Source of the DNA: Thalassovita taeanensis
GTDB taxonomy: Bacteria; Pseudomonadota; Alphaproteobacteria; Rhodobacterales; Rhodobacteraceae
Assembly: GCF_900110775.1 (NCBI RefSeq)
Contig: NZ_FOEP01000009.1
Coordinates: 62,001-126,000, forward strand
DNA: 64,000 bases
Direction: 5' to 3'
Shown: positions 53,717 through 63,824 of the stretch, piece by piece
How the letters are laid out: every line of letters begins with the position of its first letter
Numbering within the stretch: position 1 is the stretch's first letter
The notes under the pieces: model-generated
What the model saw: only the letters and a program-made list of their open reading frames with translations
The model's database searches: none
What the model was told of the DNA's origin: nothing
Program-made: the position numbers and the translations under genes

Positions 53717-54349
53717 ATGGCTGGAGCAATTCCTGATCTTCACGCCGAAGTCCGTACGGGGACAGGCAAGGGCGCCGCTCGTCAGGCTCGTCGGGACGGC
53801 ATGGTACCTGGTATCGTTTTTGGCGGCGATGTCGATCCGCTGCCGATCAACATTCCGTTCAACGCGCTGCTGAAGCGTCTGAAAGCCGGTCGCTTCAAGT
53901 CGACCCTGTTCAACCTGAAGGTTGACGGCCAGGAAGATGTGCGCGTGATCTGCCGTGATGTGCAGCGCGATGTTGTCAAAGACCTGCCGACCCATCTGGA
54001 CCTGATGCGCCTGCGCCGGACCACCAAGATTGACCTGTTCATTCACGTCAATTTTGACAACGAAGAAGCCTGCCCCGGTCTGAAAAAGGGCGGCGTTCTG
54101 ACGATTATGCGCCCTGAGGTCGAGCTGAAAGTGACTGCGGGCGATATTCCCGATCACATCACCGTGGACCTGACCGGTCTGGAAGTTGGCGACGTTGTCA
54201 CCATTTCCGACGTGACGCTGCCGGCCGGTGCCAAAGCGACCATCGACCGCGACTTCGTGATTGCCAACATCTCGGCGCCGTCGAGCCTGCGGGCTGCGGA
54301 CGACGAAGAGGCGGAAGCCACTGAAGAAGAAGAAGCCAGCGAAGACTGA
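53717..54349 (+). CDS. rplY: 50S ribosomal protein L25/general stress protein Ctc
   Basis: 210 residues of the long L25 type: an N-terminal 5S-rRNA-binding domain ([35 protein letters not shown]), then the Ctc beta domain and an acidic tail ([13 protein letters not shown]). TTGGAG precedes the ATG. It binds 5S rRNA in the large subunit. It is followed by pth, a common pairing in bacteria. Confidence 0.95.
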   Translation: MAGAIPDLHAEVRTGTGKGAARQARRDGMVPGIVFGGDVDPLPINIPFNALLKRLKAGRFKSTLFNLKVDGQEDVRVICRDVQRDVVKDLPTHLDLMRLRRTTKIDLFIHVNFDNEEACPGLKKGGVLTIMRPEVELKVTAGDIPDHITVDLTGLEVGDVVTISDVTLPAGAKATIDRDFVIANISAPSSLRAADDEEAEATEEEEASED

Positions 54350-54478
54350 GCGATGTATTCCCTTACGGGACAGTGACTGGCGCGGCCCCTTGGGGTCGCG
54401 CTTTGTCGTTTCGGGGGGTGATTGTATCGGCGGGCGGGGCGGCTTAGTCTGCGCTCAGGCAAGGAAACGGGGGGCGGG

Positions 54479-55240
54479 ATGCTGCTTTTTGTGGGGCTGG
54501 GCAATCCTGGCGGGAAATACGCGGGCAACCGGCACAACATCGGCTTTATGGCGCTGGACCGGATTGCGGCGGATCATGGCTTTGCGCCGTGGCGGGCCAA
54601 GTTTCAGGGGCAGGTCAGCGAGGGGAAGCTGGGGCGCGAACGCGTGGTTCTGCTGAAGCCCGAGACATTCATGAACCTCAGCGGGCAGGCCGTGGGCGAG
54701 GCGATGCGGTTTTACAAACTGGAGCCGGGCGACGTGACGGTGTTTCATGACGAGCTGGATCTGGCCCCCGGCAAGTGCCGGTTGAAACAGGGCGGCGGCC
54801 ATGCGGGGCACAATGGGCTGCGCTCGATCCATCAGCATATTGGCGAGGCGTATGGCCGGGTGCGGCTGGGCATCGGGCATCCGGGGCACAAGGACCGGGT
54901 GGCGGGATATGTGCTGTCGGACTTTGCCAAGGCCGAGGAAGGCTGGCTGGACGATATGATGCGCGGGATCAGCGACGGGGCGGCGGCGCTGGCCGAGGGC
55001 GACGGGCCGCGGTTTCTGAATGCGGTGGCGCAGCGCGTGGCCCCGCCGCGCAATGCCGGGCCACGCCCCGGTGGGCCGAGCGGCGCCAAGGGCAAAGGCA
55101 GCGACAAAGCGGCTGCGGACGACACGGCGCAGGCGCGCCCTGCCCCTGCCGCGACAACGCCCCCTGCCCCGAAGGCGGATCAGACAGCGAAGACGCCCAA
55201 CGCCACGCCCCTGCAACGCCTGATGGATAAATTTCGTTAA
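54479..55240 (+). CDS. pth: Peptidyl-tRNA hydrolase with C-terminal extension
   Basis: 253 residues from ATG 54479. The catalytic set includes Asn9 (GLGNPG), His19 (NRHNIGF), the Asp in VFHDELDL and the [13 protein letters not shown] loop. The family is normally about 190 residues; the last 60 or so are low-complexity Ala/Pro/Lys ([18 protein letters not shown]) and end in LQRLMDKFR. It frees stalled peptides from tRNA. The tail may be a linker or anchor. Confidence 0.95.
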   Translation: MLLFVGLGNPGGKYAGNRHNIGFMALDRIAADHGFAPWRAKFQGQVSEGKLGRERVVLLKPETFMNLSGQAVGEAMRFYKLEPGDVTVFHDELDLAPGKCRLKQGGGHAGHNGLRSIHQHIGEAYGRVRLGIGHPGHKDRVAGYVLSDFAKAEEGWLDDMMRGISDGAAALAEGDGPRFLNAVAQRVAPPRNAGPRPGGPSGAKGKGSDKAAADDTAQARPAPAATTPPAPKADQTAKTPNATPLQRLMDKFR

Positions 55241-55471
55241 GCCTGCGCGCGGTGCCGCAAGACACGGCGGAACGCGGCAGCGTGGCCCCAAAGTTACAGC
55301 TTTGGCTTGAGGGCCGGAATTTGATCTGGGTCGTGTGGATTTGCGCGCAAGGCGGCTAGGGTAACGGTAGGCGCGCTGTGGCTGTTGCGATCCTGTTCGT
55401 GCCAAGCCGTGAAAAGCGCGCTACAGTAACAATGCCGACACGATTTATGCCCGCCCCTGCCGGAGAGCGAA

Positions 55472-55852
55472 ATGGAAAAATACCCGTCAATAAACGTATT
55501 GGGCACCGCTCTTGAGAGTTGCTCGGCGCTGCCGCTGACGGGATTTTTCCGCGACGGGCATTGCAACAGCTGCGCGGAGGATCAGGGCAGCCACACGGTT
55601 TGCGTGATCATGACCGCCGAGTTTCTGGCCTATTCGAAATATGTCGGCAATGACCTGAGCACGGCGCATCCGCAGTTTCAGTTTCCCGGCCTGAAGCCCG
55701 GTGATCACTGGTGCCTGTGCGCGGGGCGGTTCTTGCAGGCACATGACGAGGGCTGTGCGCCGCTGGTCAATCTGGCGGCAACGCATCAGGCGGCGCTGGA
55801 TATTGTGCCGCTGGAGATACTTGAGCTTTATGGCCACCAGCCTAGGAGCTAG
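55472..55852 (+). CDS. DUF2237 family protein
   Basis: 126 residues from ATG 55472 after GGAGAG. The DUF2237 pattern is clear: INVLGTALESC, LTGFFRDGHCNSCAEDQGSHTVC, MTAEFLAYSKYVGNDLSTA and FPGLKPGDHWCLCAGRF. Several Cys residues are conserved and could bind a metal. The function is unknown. It ends with a 4-base overlap onto the convergent LuxR gene. Confidence 0.9.
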   Translation: MEKYPSINVLGTALESCSALPLTGFFRDGHCNSCAEDQGSHTVCVIMTAEFLAYSKYVGNDLSTAHPQFQFPGLKPGDHWCLCAGRFLQAHDEGCAPLVNLAATHQAALDIVPLEILELYGHQPRS

Positions 55853-56346
55853 CGCGGCAGGGTGTCGCTCATCAGGTCTTCGATGAAGAGGCTGAGAAGC
55901 TGCGGGCGGCCAGACACGCCCGCCTTGCGGTAGATGGCGTTTGACTGGGCCTTGACCGTGCCTTCGGAGGTATTGCGCAGGTCGGCAATGTCGTGCGTGC
56001 TGAGGCCCTTGATGGCGAACAGCGCCACGTCACGCTCGGCCGGGGTCAGGCCCCAATGGGTAAAGCGTTCTTCCAGCAGATCCATGAACGCACCCGAGGC
56101 GACGCGGAGTTTTTCCTCGACCTGCTGGGTGTGCTGAATGCTGCGCCGCAGGGCGACCCAGCCCATCACGATGCCCAAAGACAGGCCAAGCGCCGCGCCG
56201 ATCTGTGCGTTCTGGCGGCCCTGCACCGGAATCAGCCGGGTGGTCACGCCGAATTCCTTGAGAAAAATTTCGGACACGAAGAACACGGTGCATGCGACCT
56301 GAACGGCCATGATCACGGCGATGATGAGCTTTTTGGAATTGGTCAC
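55849..56346 (-). CDS. Membrane-anchored LuxR-type regulator
   Basis: 165 residues from GTG 56346, with AGGGAA upstream; a longer ATG frame at 56487 is not supported. Two membrane segments (KLIIAVIMAVQVACTVFFVS, IGAALGLSLGIVMGWVAL) precede a C-terminal LuxR helix-turn-helix: LTPAERDVALFAIKGLSTHDIA, NTSEGTVKAQSNAIYRKAG. No sensor or receiver domain is present, so the signal probably acts through the membrane part. It is unusual to see the HTH on a short membrane protein. Confidence 0.82.
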   Translation of the reverse strand: MTNSKKLIIAVIMAVQVACTVFFVSEIFLKEFGVTTRLIPVQGRQNAQIGAALGLSLGIVMGWVALRRSIQHTQQVEEKLRVASGAFMDLLEERFTHWGLTPAERDVALFAIKGLSTHDIADLRNTSEGTVKAQSNAIYRKAGVSGRPQLLSLFIEDLMSDTLPR

Positions 56347-56491
56347 GTGCAGCGTTCCCTGAGTGAAACCCTGAGGTAGGGCGTTCGGTAGGGGGCTGCA
56401 AGTCTGGGCGTCGGGTTTTTCGCGACGCGCGGGCTTTACGTCGGGTATTTGGGGAAGGCGGTGAACCGCCTTCCCATTGGCACGCATGGAC

Positions 56492-56758
56492 TTAGCGGGG
56501 GGTGTCGGCAGTCAGCGGCGCGGTCGAGCAAAACACGGTGGCCGGGGTCGACGCGTCGGTCGCGGCTTCGGGGCCAGCGAAAGCTTCGGAGACGTAGGCC
56601 GGAACAACTGCGGTGTGACCGCAGCCCTGAGTGGCGGCGCGGGTGACTTGTGCTTGGGTGGTGTCGGCGTTGCTCCACTGATCGGGGCCACCTTGGGCGG
56701 CGGCAACAGATGCGGTGGCAACAAGGCAGGCGGCGGTCAGAGTAAGAAAGCGGTTCAT
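56492..56758 (-). CDS. Small exported protein of unknown function
   Basis: 88 residues from ATG 56758, with AAGGAGAAACCACA. The signal peptide is MNRFLTLTAACLVATASVAA, cleaved near AAQGG. The mature part has two Cys residues (TQGCGHTAV, TVFCSTAP) and is acidic and Thr/Ala-rich. No family is recognised; a role in the periplasm is likely. It is upstream of and on the same strand as the LuxR gene. Confidence 0.65.
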   Translation of the reverse strand: MNRFLTLTAACLVATASVAAAQGGPDQWSNADTTQAQVTRAATQGCGHTAVVPAYVSEAFAGPEAATDASTPATVFCSTAPLTADTPR

Positions 56759-56970
56759 TGTGGTTTCTCCTTGGTTCAGTCCGGTTTTTGATTGGACGGG
56801 GCCGCCATCGACCATTCGATGTGCCCCGTTTGGACACTGTGGAGAAAACACTCAAACCGCTGATATTCTATGCATAATCAGTTTAAAATCAGCCTCTTAA
56901 ACCAATGTGAAATGGCCATAAACTTTGGTTTACGAGGTTTTCAGAGAATCCCGCCCCATGCGCAAAACAC

Positions 56971-57002
56971 AAAAAAGCCCCCGGTTCTGACGAACCGGAG
57001 GC
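56971..57002 (-). terminator. Rho-independent terminator of trpB
   Basis: On the minus strand GCCTCCGGTTC and GAACCGGGGGC (56977-57002) form an 11-bp stem with one G-T pair and a 4-base loop, followed by TTTTTTG. It ends the trpF-trpB transcript 38 bases after the trpB stop. Confidence 0.93.
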
Positions 57003-57040
57003 CTGTGGCCCGGATAGGCCAAAAGTTTATGTGGCGGGGC

Positions 57041-58279
57041 TTAGCCGCCGGTGTTGATCTCGACTCCGAGGTGTTTGGCGACGGTGAAAATGTCTTTGTC
57101 GCCGCGCCCGCACATGTTCATCACGATGATATGGTCGGCCGGCAGGGTCGGTGCGATCTTCATCACATGGGCCAGTGCGTGGCTGGGTTCGAGCGCGGGA
57201 ATGATTCCCTCGAGTGCGCAGGACAGCTGGAACGCTTCCAGCGCTTCCTTGTCGGTGATGGCGACGTATTGCGCGCGGCCGATCTCGTGCAGCCAGCTGT
57301 GTTCGGGGCCGATGCCGGGGTAATCAAGGCCCGCCGAAATCGAAAACCCTTCGAGGATCTGGCCGTCGTCATCCTGCAACAGATAGGTGCGGTTGCCGTG
57401 CAGCACGCCGGGGCGACCGCCGGTGAGCGAGGCGCAATGCTCCATCTTCGCGTTCACGCCTTTGCCGCCGGCCTCGACCCCGATGATGTTCACGGAGGGG
57501 TCATCGAGGAAGGGGAAGAACAAGCCCATCGCGTTCGAGCCACCGCCGATGGCGGCGATCAGCGTGTCGGGAAGACGGCCTTCGCCTTCCTGCTCTTGCA
57601 GCTGTTCACGGACTTCCTTGCCGATGATCGACTGGAAATCGCGGACCATCGCCGGATAGGGGTGCGGGCCGGCCACGGTGCCGATGCAATAGAAGGTATC
57701 GTGCACGTTGGTCACCCAATCGCGCAGGGCATCGTTCATCGCGTCCTTCAGCGTGCCGCGGCCAGAGGTCACGGCGATCACTTCGGCGCCCAGAAGCCGC
57801 ATGCGGAACACGTTGGGGGCCTGACGTTCAACATCATGCGCGCCCATGTAGACCACGCATTTCAGGCCGAACTTGGCGCAGACGGTGGCGGTGGCCACCC
57901 CGTGCTGCCCTGCCCCGGTTTCGGCGATGATCCGGGTCTTGCCCATGCGGCGGGCCAGAATGATCTGACCCAGCACGTTGTTGATCTTATGCGCGCCGGT
58001 GTGGTTCAGCTCGTCCCGCTTGAGATAGATCTTGGCGCCGCCCAGATGTTCGGTCAGGCGGTTGGCATAGTAGAGCGGGCTGGGGCGACCAACGTAATGG
58101 GTCCACAGATCGTTCATCTCGGCCCAGAAATCCTCGTCGGTCTTGGCCTTCTCGTATTCCTCTTCGAGCGAAAGGATCAGCGGCATCAGGGTTTCCGACA
58201 CGAACCGCCCGCCGAAATCGCCGAAACGGCCCTTTTCGTCGGGTCCGGTCATGAAGCTGTTGAAAAGGTCATTGGCCAT
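57041..58279 (-). CDS. trpB: Tryptophan synthase beta subunit
   Basis: 412 residues from ATG 58279, with AAGGGGGG. The PLP Lys98 is in [10 protein letters not shown]; the phosphate-binding GGGSNAMG and the conserved EHS (GPEHSWL) and RLPD segments are present. It joins indole and serine to make tryptophan with TrpA. It follows trpF in an operon and ends at a strong terminator. Confidence 0.98.
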   Translation of the reverse strand: MANDLFNSFMTGPDEKGRFGDFGGRFVSETLMPLILSLEEEYEKAKTDEDFWAEMNDLWTHYVGRPSPLYYANRLTEHLGGAKIYLKRDELNHTGAHKINNVLGQIILARRMGKTRIIAETGAGQHGVATATVCAKFGLKCVVYMGAHDVERQAPNVFRMRLLGAEVIAVTSGRGTLKDAMNDALRDWVTNVHDTFYCIGTVAGPHPYPAMVRDFQSIIGKEVREQLQEQEGEGRLPDTLIAAIGGGSNAMGLFFPFLDDPSVNIIGVEAGGKGVNAKMEHCASLTGGRPGVLHGNRTYLLQDDDGQILEGFSISAGLDYPGIGPEHSWLHEIGRAQYVAITDKEALEAFQLSCALEGIIPALEPSHALAHVMKIAPTLPADHIIVMNMCGRGDKDIFTVAKHLGVEINTGG

Positions 58280-58366
58280 GGGTTGCCCCCCTTGGATCAT
58301 GGTTGTCTTGGGTTCCCCCGTGCATATGGGGCCGGGCGGGTTTTTTCCAGCGATAATTGCGGGCGC

Positions 58367-59011
58367 CTAGCGCAGGGCGGCGGCGACAAAGGCGCGGATC
58401 AGGGTGGTGTCTTTGACGCCGGGCGCTGATTCGACGCCCGAGGAGACATCAACCTGACGCGCCCCGGTCATCTGGATCGCCAGGGCCACGTTTTCAGGCG
58501 TCAGCCCCCCGGCCAGCATCCACGGACGCGGCCAGTATTTGCGGTTCACCAGACGCCAGTCGAACGACAGGCCATTGCCGCCGGGCAGCACAGCGTCTTT
58601 TGGCGGTTTGGCGTCGATCAGCAGCTGATCGGCCACCGCGCCATAGGTGTCGATCTGCGCCAGATCGGCGGCATCGGCGATGCCCACGGCTTTCATCACC
58701 GGCAGGCCATAGCGGGCGCGGATCTGGGCGACGCGTTCGGGCGTCTCGTGGCCGTGCAGTTGCAACATATCAAGCGGGACGCGGGCGGTGATGGTGTCAA
58801 GCGTGGCGTCGTCGGCATTGACGACAAGCGCGACTTTCGCCAGCCCGACCGGCGCTTCGAGCGCCAGATCGCGAGCCAGATCGACCCCGACGTGACGCGG
58901 TGATTTGGCGAAGAACACGAATCCGGCATAGGCCGCGCCTGCTTCGGCGGCGGCCAGCACATGTTCGGGGCGGGTCAGCCCGCAGATCTTAACCTTGATA
59001 TTGGCGGGCAT
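58367..59011 (-). CDS. trpF: Phosphoribosylanthranilate isomerase
   Basis: 214 residues. The catalytic Cys is in [11 protein letters not shown], and the Asp in VDVSSGVES and the phosphate-binding [10 protein letters not shown] are present. It makes CdRP from PRA in tryptophan synthesis. The gene lies between lapA and trpB, which is the usual alphaproteobacterial order. Confidence 0.95.
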   Translation of the reverse strand: MPANIKVKICGLTRPEHVLAAAEAGAAYAGFVFFAKSPRHVGVDLARDLALEAPVGLAKVALVVNADDATLDTITARVPLDMLQLHGHETPERVAQIRARYGLPVMKAVGIADAADLAQIDTYGAVADQLLIDAKPPKDAVLPGGNGLSFDWRLVNRKYWPRPWMLAGGLTPENVALAIQMTGARQVDVSSGVESAPGVKDTTLIRAFVAAALR

Positions 59012-59018
59012 GGCGGCC

Positions 59019-59369
59019 TCAGGAAGTTTCGTCCAGCAGGGCGAGGACTTCGTCCTTGGGACCGGCGCCGCGGCGTTTTTCGCGCCGCAACTGGCGTTCC
59101 AGCGTGTGAACTTCGCGGGCTTTGCGGCTGGCCTCGGCGCGGTGCTTGTATTCGCGCATCCATTCCCACAGGAACCCGATCAGCAGACCAGTCACGATGC
59201 CGCCAAAGATCACCACGAAAAGCGGCAGCGAAATCTGATGGTTCAGCCCCAGAAATTCGGCCAGGGTTGCGGGCAGCAGCGACAGCGTGACCACGCCGCG
59301 ATTGGCAAGGGCCACGGACACCAAGGCAACGCCAAGGCAGGCGAGGAAGGCATAGCGAATATAGCGCAT
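59019..59369 (-). CDS. lapA: LapA-domain (DUF1049) membrane protein
   Basis: 116 residues with two membrane segments ([42 protein letters not shown]) then a charged cytoplasmic coiled segment ([16 protein letters not shown]) and an acidic end. This is the LapA/YciS type, which in enteric bacteria takes part in LPS assembly control. It lies 5 bases after ihfB. Confidence 0.85.
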   Translation of the reverse strand: MRYIRYAFLACLGVALVSVALANRGVVTLSLLPATLAEFLGLNHQISLPLFVVIFGGIVTGLLIGFLWEWMREYKHRAEASRKAREVHTLERQLRREKRRGAGPKDEVLALLDETS

Positions 59370-59374
59370 AGCGT

Positions 59375-59662
59375 TTACTTTCCGTTGAGACGGTCGCGCA
59401 GCAGTTTACCGGTCTTGAAGAAGGGAACGTGTTTTTCCTCGACCTCGACCGATTCGCCAGTGCGCGGGTTCCGCCCCACTCTGGCATCGCGCTTCTTGAC
59501 GGAGAACGCGCCGAAACCGCGCAGTTCGACCCGGTCGCCGCGGGCCATGGCATCAGTGATCTCATCGAAGATGGTATTCACGATCTTTTCAACATCCCGC
59601 TGAAACAGATGCGGATTTTCGTCAGCGATTTTCTGAATCAGTTCCGATCTGATCATCGTCAT
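59375..59662 (-). CDS. ihfB: Integration host factor beta subunit
   Basis: 95 residues from ATG 59662 with GGGGGACA. The HU/IHF fold is plain: [27 protein letters not shown], then [15 protein letters not shown] and the DNA-arm RNPRTGESV. It pairs with IHF-alpha to bend DNA. A short in-frame extension upstream is not family-like. Confidence 0.95.
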   Translation of the reverse strand: MTMIRSELIQKIADENPHLFQRDVEKIVNTIFDEITDAMARGDRVELRGFGAFSVKKRDARVGRNPRTGESVEVEEKHVPFFKTGKLLRDRLNGK

Positions 59663-59968
59663 TGTCCCCCGGTACAGACATATCATGCGGCGCGTGCCCT
59701 TGGGTGACTATAGGAAGAAAGATTAAATTCGGAAACAGGAACGATGCTCCAAAACCCGAAATCCCGCACGAATACGGCGAGAAGAACCGGATAATGTTAA
59801 CTTTTTTCCGGCACTGCCCCTAGGTTGAGCGTTCTCGCGCGGTGCCGCAGTGCAGCGAAGGCATTGATTCGGCAGGTCGATTTGCGCCGGGCCGGGGCGC
59901 AGACACAAAAAGACCCCGCAACCCAGAGGATTGCGGGGTCTGATTTTTCAAACGCCAGGCGTCAGGAC
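59663..59968. other. Region between ihfB and rpsA
   Basis: About 300 bases with no gene. It holds the rpsA terminator at 59906-59941 and the ihfB promoter region, including an AT-rich tract near 59715-59730 and a TTAACTTTTTTCCGG stretch at 59798-59812. Nothing else can be assigned. Confidence 0.6.
59906..59941 (-). terminator. Rho-independent terminator of rpsA
   Basis: AGACCCCGCAA (59911-59921) and TTGCGGGGTCT (59931-59941) make a perfect 11-bp stem with a 9-base loop. On the minus strand it is followed by TTTTTGTG. TGATTTTTC on the other side would support termination of plus-strand transcripts too. Confidence 0.93.
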
Positions 59969-61651
59969 TTAGTCTTCGTCGCCTTTCAGCGCCGCACCAA
60001 GAATGTCGCCAAGCGAGGCGCCGGAAGCGGAGGAGCCATACTGCTCGACGGCTTCTTTTTCCTCGGCGATTTCGCGGGCTTTGATCGACAGACCCAGACG
60101 ACGGGTTTTTGCGTCGACGTTGGTCACGCGCACATCAACCTTGTCACCAACCGAGAAACGCTCGGGGCGCTGGTCGGCACGGTCACGGGCCAGATCGGAA
60201 CGACGGATGAACGACTTCATGCCTTCGTATTCGACCTCAACGCCGCCATCTTCGATGGCAGTGACGTTAACCGTGATGATCGAACCACGCTTCACGCCGC
60301 CAACGGCTTCGGCGAACTTGTCACCACCCAGAGCTTTGATCGAGAGCGAGATACGCTCTTTCTCGACGTCCACTTCGGAGACAACGGCCTGAACCACATC
60401 GCCTTTGCGGTAGTTCTGGATCGCTTCTTCGCCACGCTCGTCCCACGACAGGTCGGAGAGGTGAACCATGCCGTCGATTTCGCCGGGAAGACCGATGAAC
60501 AGACCGAATTCGGTGATGTTCTTGACTTCGCCTTCGACCTCGGTGCCCTCGGGATGGGTTTCTGCGAACACTTCCCACGGGTTGCGCTGAGTCTGCTTGA
60601 GACCCAGGGAAACGCGACGCTTGGCGGCGTCGATTTCCAGAACCATGACCTCAACCTCTTGCGAGGTGGACACGATTTTGCCGGGGTGGACGTTTTTCTT
60701 GGTCCAGGACATCTCGGAGACGTGAACCAGACCTTCAACGCCGGGCTCGAGCTCAACAAATGCACCGTAGTCGGTGATGTTGGTGACGCGACCGGTGTGT
60801 ACCGATTCCAGCGGGAATTTGGCAGCGACCAGATCCCACGGATCGTCTTGCAACTGCTTCATGCCCAGCGAAATGCGGTGGGTTTCTTTGTTGATCTTGA
60901 TGACCTGAACTTTGACGGTCTCGCCGATCGACAGGATTTCCGACGGGTGGTTCACACGGCGCCATGCCATGTCGGTGACGTGCAGAAGCCCGTCAACGCC
61001 GCCCAGATCAACGAACGCACCGTATTCGGTGATGTTCTTGACCACGCCGTCAACCGCATCGCCTTCTTTCAGCTGACCGATAACTTCGGCACGCTGTTCG
61101 GCACGCGATTCTTCCAGAATGGCGCGACGCGACACAACGATGTTGCCACGACGACGGTCCATTTTCAGGATTTGGAACGGCTGCTTCAGACCCATCAGCG
61201 GGCCGGCGTCGCGCACGGGGCGCACGTCAACCTGGCTGCCGGGCAGGAACGCAACAGCGCCGCCCAGATCGACCGTGAAGCCACCTTTGACGCGACCGAA
61301 GATCGCGCCTTCGACGCGGGCTTCGTCGGCATAGGCTTTTTCGAGACGATCCCATGCTTCTTCGCGGCGGGCCATTTCGCGGGAAATGACGGCTTCGCCG
61401 CGGGAGTTCTCAACCTGACGCAGGAAGACTTCCACGACATCGCCGACAGCGATTTCGGGGGCTTCACCGGGGTTTGCGAATTCTTTCAGGTCAATGCGGC
61501 CTTCCATCTTGTAGCCGACATCGACGATGGCCTGGCCCGCTTCGATCGCGATAACCTTGCCTTTGACAACCGATCCCTCTTCGGGGGTGTCCATTTCGAA
61601 GCTTTCATTCAGGAGGGCTTCGAAATCCTCCATAGATACGTTCTGAGCCAT
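59969..61651 (-). CDS. rpsA: 30S ribosomal protein S1
   Basis: 560 residues from ATG 61651 (MAQNVSMEDFEALL). Six S1 RNA-binding domains follow in tandem, with repeats such as GVVKNITEYGAFVDLGGVDGLLH, GRVTNITDYGAFVELEPGVEGL and GEVKNITEFGLFIGLPGEIDGM seen in pieces. It binds mRNA at the 30S subunit and starts translation. AAAGGAA lies upstream. It precedes ihfB on the same strand, an arrangement conserved widely in proteobacteria. Confidence 0.98.
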   Translation of the reverse strand: MAQNVSMEDFEALLNESFEMDTPEEGSVVKGKVIAIEAGQAIVDVGYKMEGRIDLKEFANPGEAPEIAVGDVVEVFLRQVENSRGEAVISREMARREEAWDRLEKAYADEARVEGAIFGRVKGGFTVDLGGAVAFLPGSQVDVRPVRDAGPLMGLKQPFQILKMDRRRGNIVVSRRAILEESRAEQRAEVIGQLKEGDAVDGVVKNITEYGAFVDLGGVDGLLHVTDMAWRRVNHPSEILSIGETVKVQVIKINKETHRISLGMKQLQDDPWDLVAAKFPLESVHTGRVTNITDYGAFVELEPGVEGLVHVSEMSWTKKNVHPGKIVSTSQEVEVMVLEIDAAKRRVSLGLKQTQRNPWEVFAETHPEGTEVEGEVKNITEFGLFIGLPGEIDGMVHLSDLSWDERGEEAIQNYRKGDVVQAVVSEVDVEKERISLSIKALGGDKFAEAVGGVKRGSIITVNVTAIEDGGVEVEYEGMKSFIRRSDLARDRADQRPERFSVGDKVDVRVTNVDAKTRRLGLSIKAREIAEEKEAVEQYGSSASGASLGDILGAALKGDED

Positions 61652-61897
61652 GTGGTCTCTGATTTCCTTTATTACTGTTTTCTGGCCATGCGGTTGTCTC
61701 CGCCGGTCTTGAGGTTTGGTCCTTGGGCATCCGCAAAACAAAGAGGGCCGGTTGCCCCGACCCTGTCAGATATCTTTATTATACGGCCATGATGCCTTAT
61801 CGACAGGGCGCTCTATACTGCTGTTAGACAGGATAATCAAGAACCATGACAGCCCGATGGTCTTGCGGCGGCGCGCCGGGACGATCAAAGTGGCGCG

Positions 61898-62833
61898 ATG
61901 GATATCACGCTGATCAAAACCTTTCTGGAAGTCGCCGCCACCGGATCATTCGTGGCCGCGTCAGAGCGGCTGTATGTGACCCAATCCGCCGTCAGCCTGC
62001 GGGTGCAGCGGCTGGAGGACGGGCTGGGGCAGCAATTGTTCACGCGGTCCAAAGCCGGGGCAGAGTTGACCCCATCGGGACGTGAGTTCGAACATTATGC
62101 GCTGAGCATGGTGAAGCTGTGGGAAGAGGCGCGCCAGCAGATCGCCATTCCGGATGGATTCAGCCGGTCCCTGACGATCGGGGCGCAGTATTCGCTGTGG
62201 CCGCGGCTGGGGTTTCGCTGGCTGGACCGGATACAGGCGATGGTGCCCGATCTGAGCCTGCGCGCCGAGCTGGGCATGCCGGACCGGCTGACCCGGTTTC
62301 TGAGCGAAGGGGTGATCCAATGCGCGCTGACCTATTCGCCGCAGTTGCGACCGGGGTTTGACGTTCAGCAGATTTTGCAGGAAGAGCTGATTCTGGTGGC
62401 CAGTTGGCCCGAGCCGACGCTGGATCTGGATGGGCGGTATGTTTTCATTGATTGGGGGCCGGAATTTGTGCGCGCCCATGCGCTGAGCCTGCCCGAGCTG
62501 AAGAACAGCGGGCTGACGATGTCATTGGGGGCGCTGGGGGCGGACTATGTGATCAACCGCCGGGCGGCGGCGTACCTGCCCGCGCGCTATGTCCAGCGTC
62601 ATCTTGATGCGGGCGAGTTGCACCTTGTGCCCGACGCGCCACGCTTTCCCTATCCGATTTGGGTGGTCTGGCGCGAGGATGTGGACCCGATCGTGCGCGC
62701 GGCGGCCAGCGCAAGCCTGGCGGCGATCACCGGCGAGCTGGGCAAGATCCAGTCTAACATCCTGTCAGATCTGGCAAATTTGAGCGGCGACGCCGAGACT
62801 TTGGTGCTGGGCGAGGCCGAAAACGGGCATTGA
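61898..62833 (+). CDS. LysR-family transcriptional regulator
   Basis: 311 residues. The helix-turn-helix (LIKTFLEVAATGSFVAASERL, QSAVSLRVQRLEDGLGQQLF) is at the N-terminus, and the effector domain is normal in length. It lies alone between rpsA and the DUF481-like gene. Targets are not indicated; the gene downstream is on the same strand. Confidence 0.9.
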   Translation: MDITLIKTFLEVAATGSFVAASERLYVTQSAVSLRVQRLEDGLGQQLFTRSKAGAELTPSGREFEHYALSMVKLWEEARQQIAIPDGFSRSLTIGAQYSLWPRLGFRWLDRIQAMVPDLSLRAELGMPDRLTRFLSEGVIQCALTYSPQLRPGFDVQQILQEELILVASWPEPTLDLDGRYVFIDWGPEFVRAHALSLPELKNSGLTMSLGALGADYVINRRAAAYLPARYVQRHLDAGELHLVPDAPRFPYPIWVVWREDVDPIVRAAASASLAAITGELGKIQSNILSDLANLSGDAETLVLGEAENGH

Positions 62834-62973
62834 CATGAGAGATGCTCGGCTCAAGCACGAATAAACGCAATTTCTCTTATGTGATCGCATCTTCTAAAAC
62901 CTGTCTCAAGCAGTGATTGCTTCTGGCCCCCGACCGGGGATCAGCCACAACCACCTGAGAATAGGATAGAGCC

Positions 62974-63792
62974 ATGAAAATGATCTCCAAACTCGCATCG
63001 GCCTCTGCATTGGCCCTGCTGATTGCATCGCCGGTTGTCGCACAGACCGCACTGACCGGACTGGACAACCTGAACGACCGTATCGACGACATCACCGAAG
63101 ACGCACAGGACAAGCTGGACGACGCAAACGACGCCGAGCGTTTTGGCCCGTTGGGCGTGGTGCAGGGCTGGCGCGGATCGCTGGCATTCTCGGCATCGTC
63201 GAGCGATGGCGCGACGGATACCGGCGAAATCTCGATGGCGGGCCGCATGACCTATGGCACCGGCGCCTGGAACCACTTCGTTGGCGTTGCGCTGGAATAT
63301 GGCCAAACCAGCGGCACCACCACCGACAAGGAGTTCTTCGGCACCTATGAAGCCAACCGGTATTTCACCGAGAAGTTTTATGCCTTCGGCCTGGCGCGGT
63401 ACGAGTATGACGCGTTTTCGACCGACGAGCATGAAGCCTTCATCGGGTTCGGCCCCGGTGTGCGTGTGATCAACACCCCCACCACCACCTGGCGCGTTCA
63501 GGCTGGCCCCGGTGTACGTTATGTGAAAACCGCCGCGGGTGTGGACATGACCGAAGGCAGCGGCATCATCTCGTCGCGGTTCTATCACAAGTTCACCGAC
63601 ACGATTTCGCTGACCAACGACACCGATGTTCTGGGGTCCGACTATGGCACGATCGCGTCGAACGATCTGGGTGTGAACTTCAAGATGAGCGACGTGATGT
63701 CGACACGCTTCAGCTATCGCACCGACTACGACTCGGAAGCGGCAGACGAATTCGAAAACACTTTGGGTGTGGCTCTGGTTCTCGGCTTCTGA
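62974..63792 (+). CDS. DUF481-like outer-membrane beta-barrel protein
   Basis: 272 residues. A signal peptide (MKMISKLASASALALLIASP, cleaved near VAQTA) is followed by a short acidic helical segment (LNDRIDDITEDAQDKLDDAN) and then beta-strands with alternating aromatic residues (GWRGSLAFSASSS, VALEYGQTSG, RVQAGPGVRY, SLTNDTDVLGSDYG) ending in LGVALVLGF, a typical barrel C-terminus with final Phe. DUF481 resemblance is by pattern. Its function in the outer membrane is unknown. Confidence 0.82.
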   Translation: MKMISKLASASALALLIASPVVAQTALTGLDNLNDRIDDITEDAQDKLDDANDAERFGPLGVVQGWRGSLAFSASSSDGATDTGEISMAGRMTYGTGAWNHFVGVALEYGQTSGTTTDKEFFGTYEANRYFTEKFYAFGLARYEYDAFSTDEHEAFIGFGPGVRVINTPTTTWRVQAGPGVRYVKTAAGVDMTEGSGIISSRFYHKFTDTISLTNDTDVLGSDYGTIASNDLGVNFKMSDVMSTRFSYRTDYDSEAADEFENTLGVALVLGF

Positions 63793-63824
63793 TCCCCGCC
63801 CCCGATTATCCAATCAGTAAACTT

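Noticed and set aside
56870-58429. 519-codon open frame antisense to trpB
   Set aside because: trpB is plain on the other strand, and this frame begins inside the terminator region.
59825-61792. 655-codon open frame antisense to rpsA
   Set aside because: Shadow of the strongly biased rpsA codons; the S1 repeats on the minus strand explain the region.
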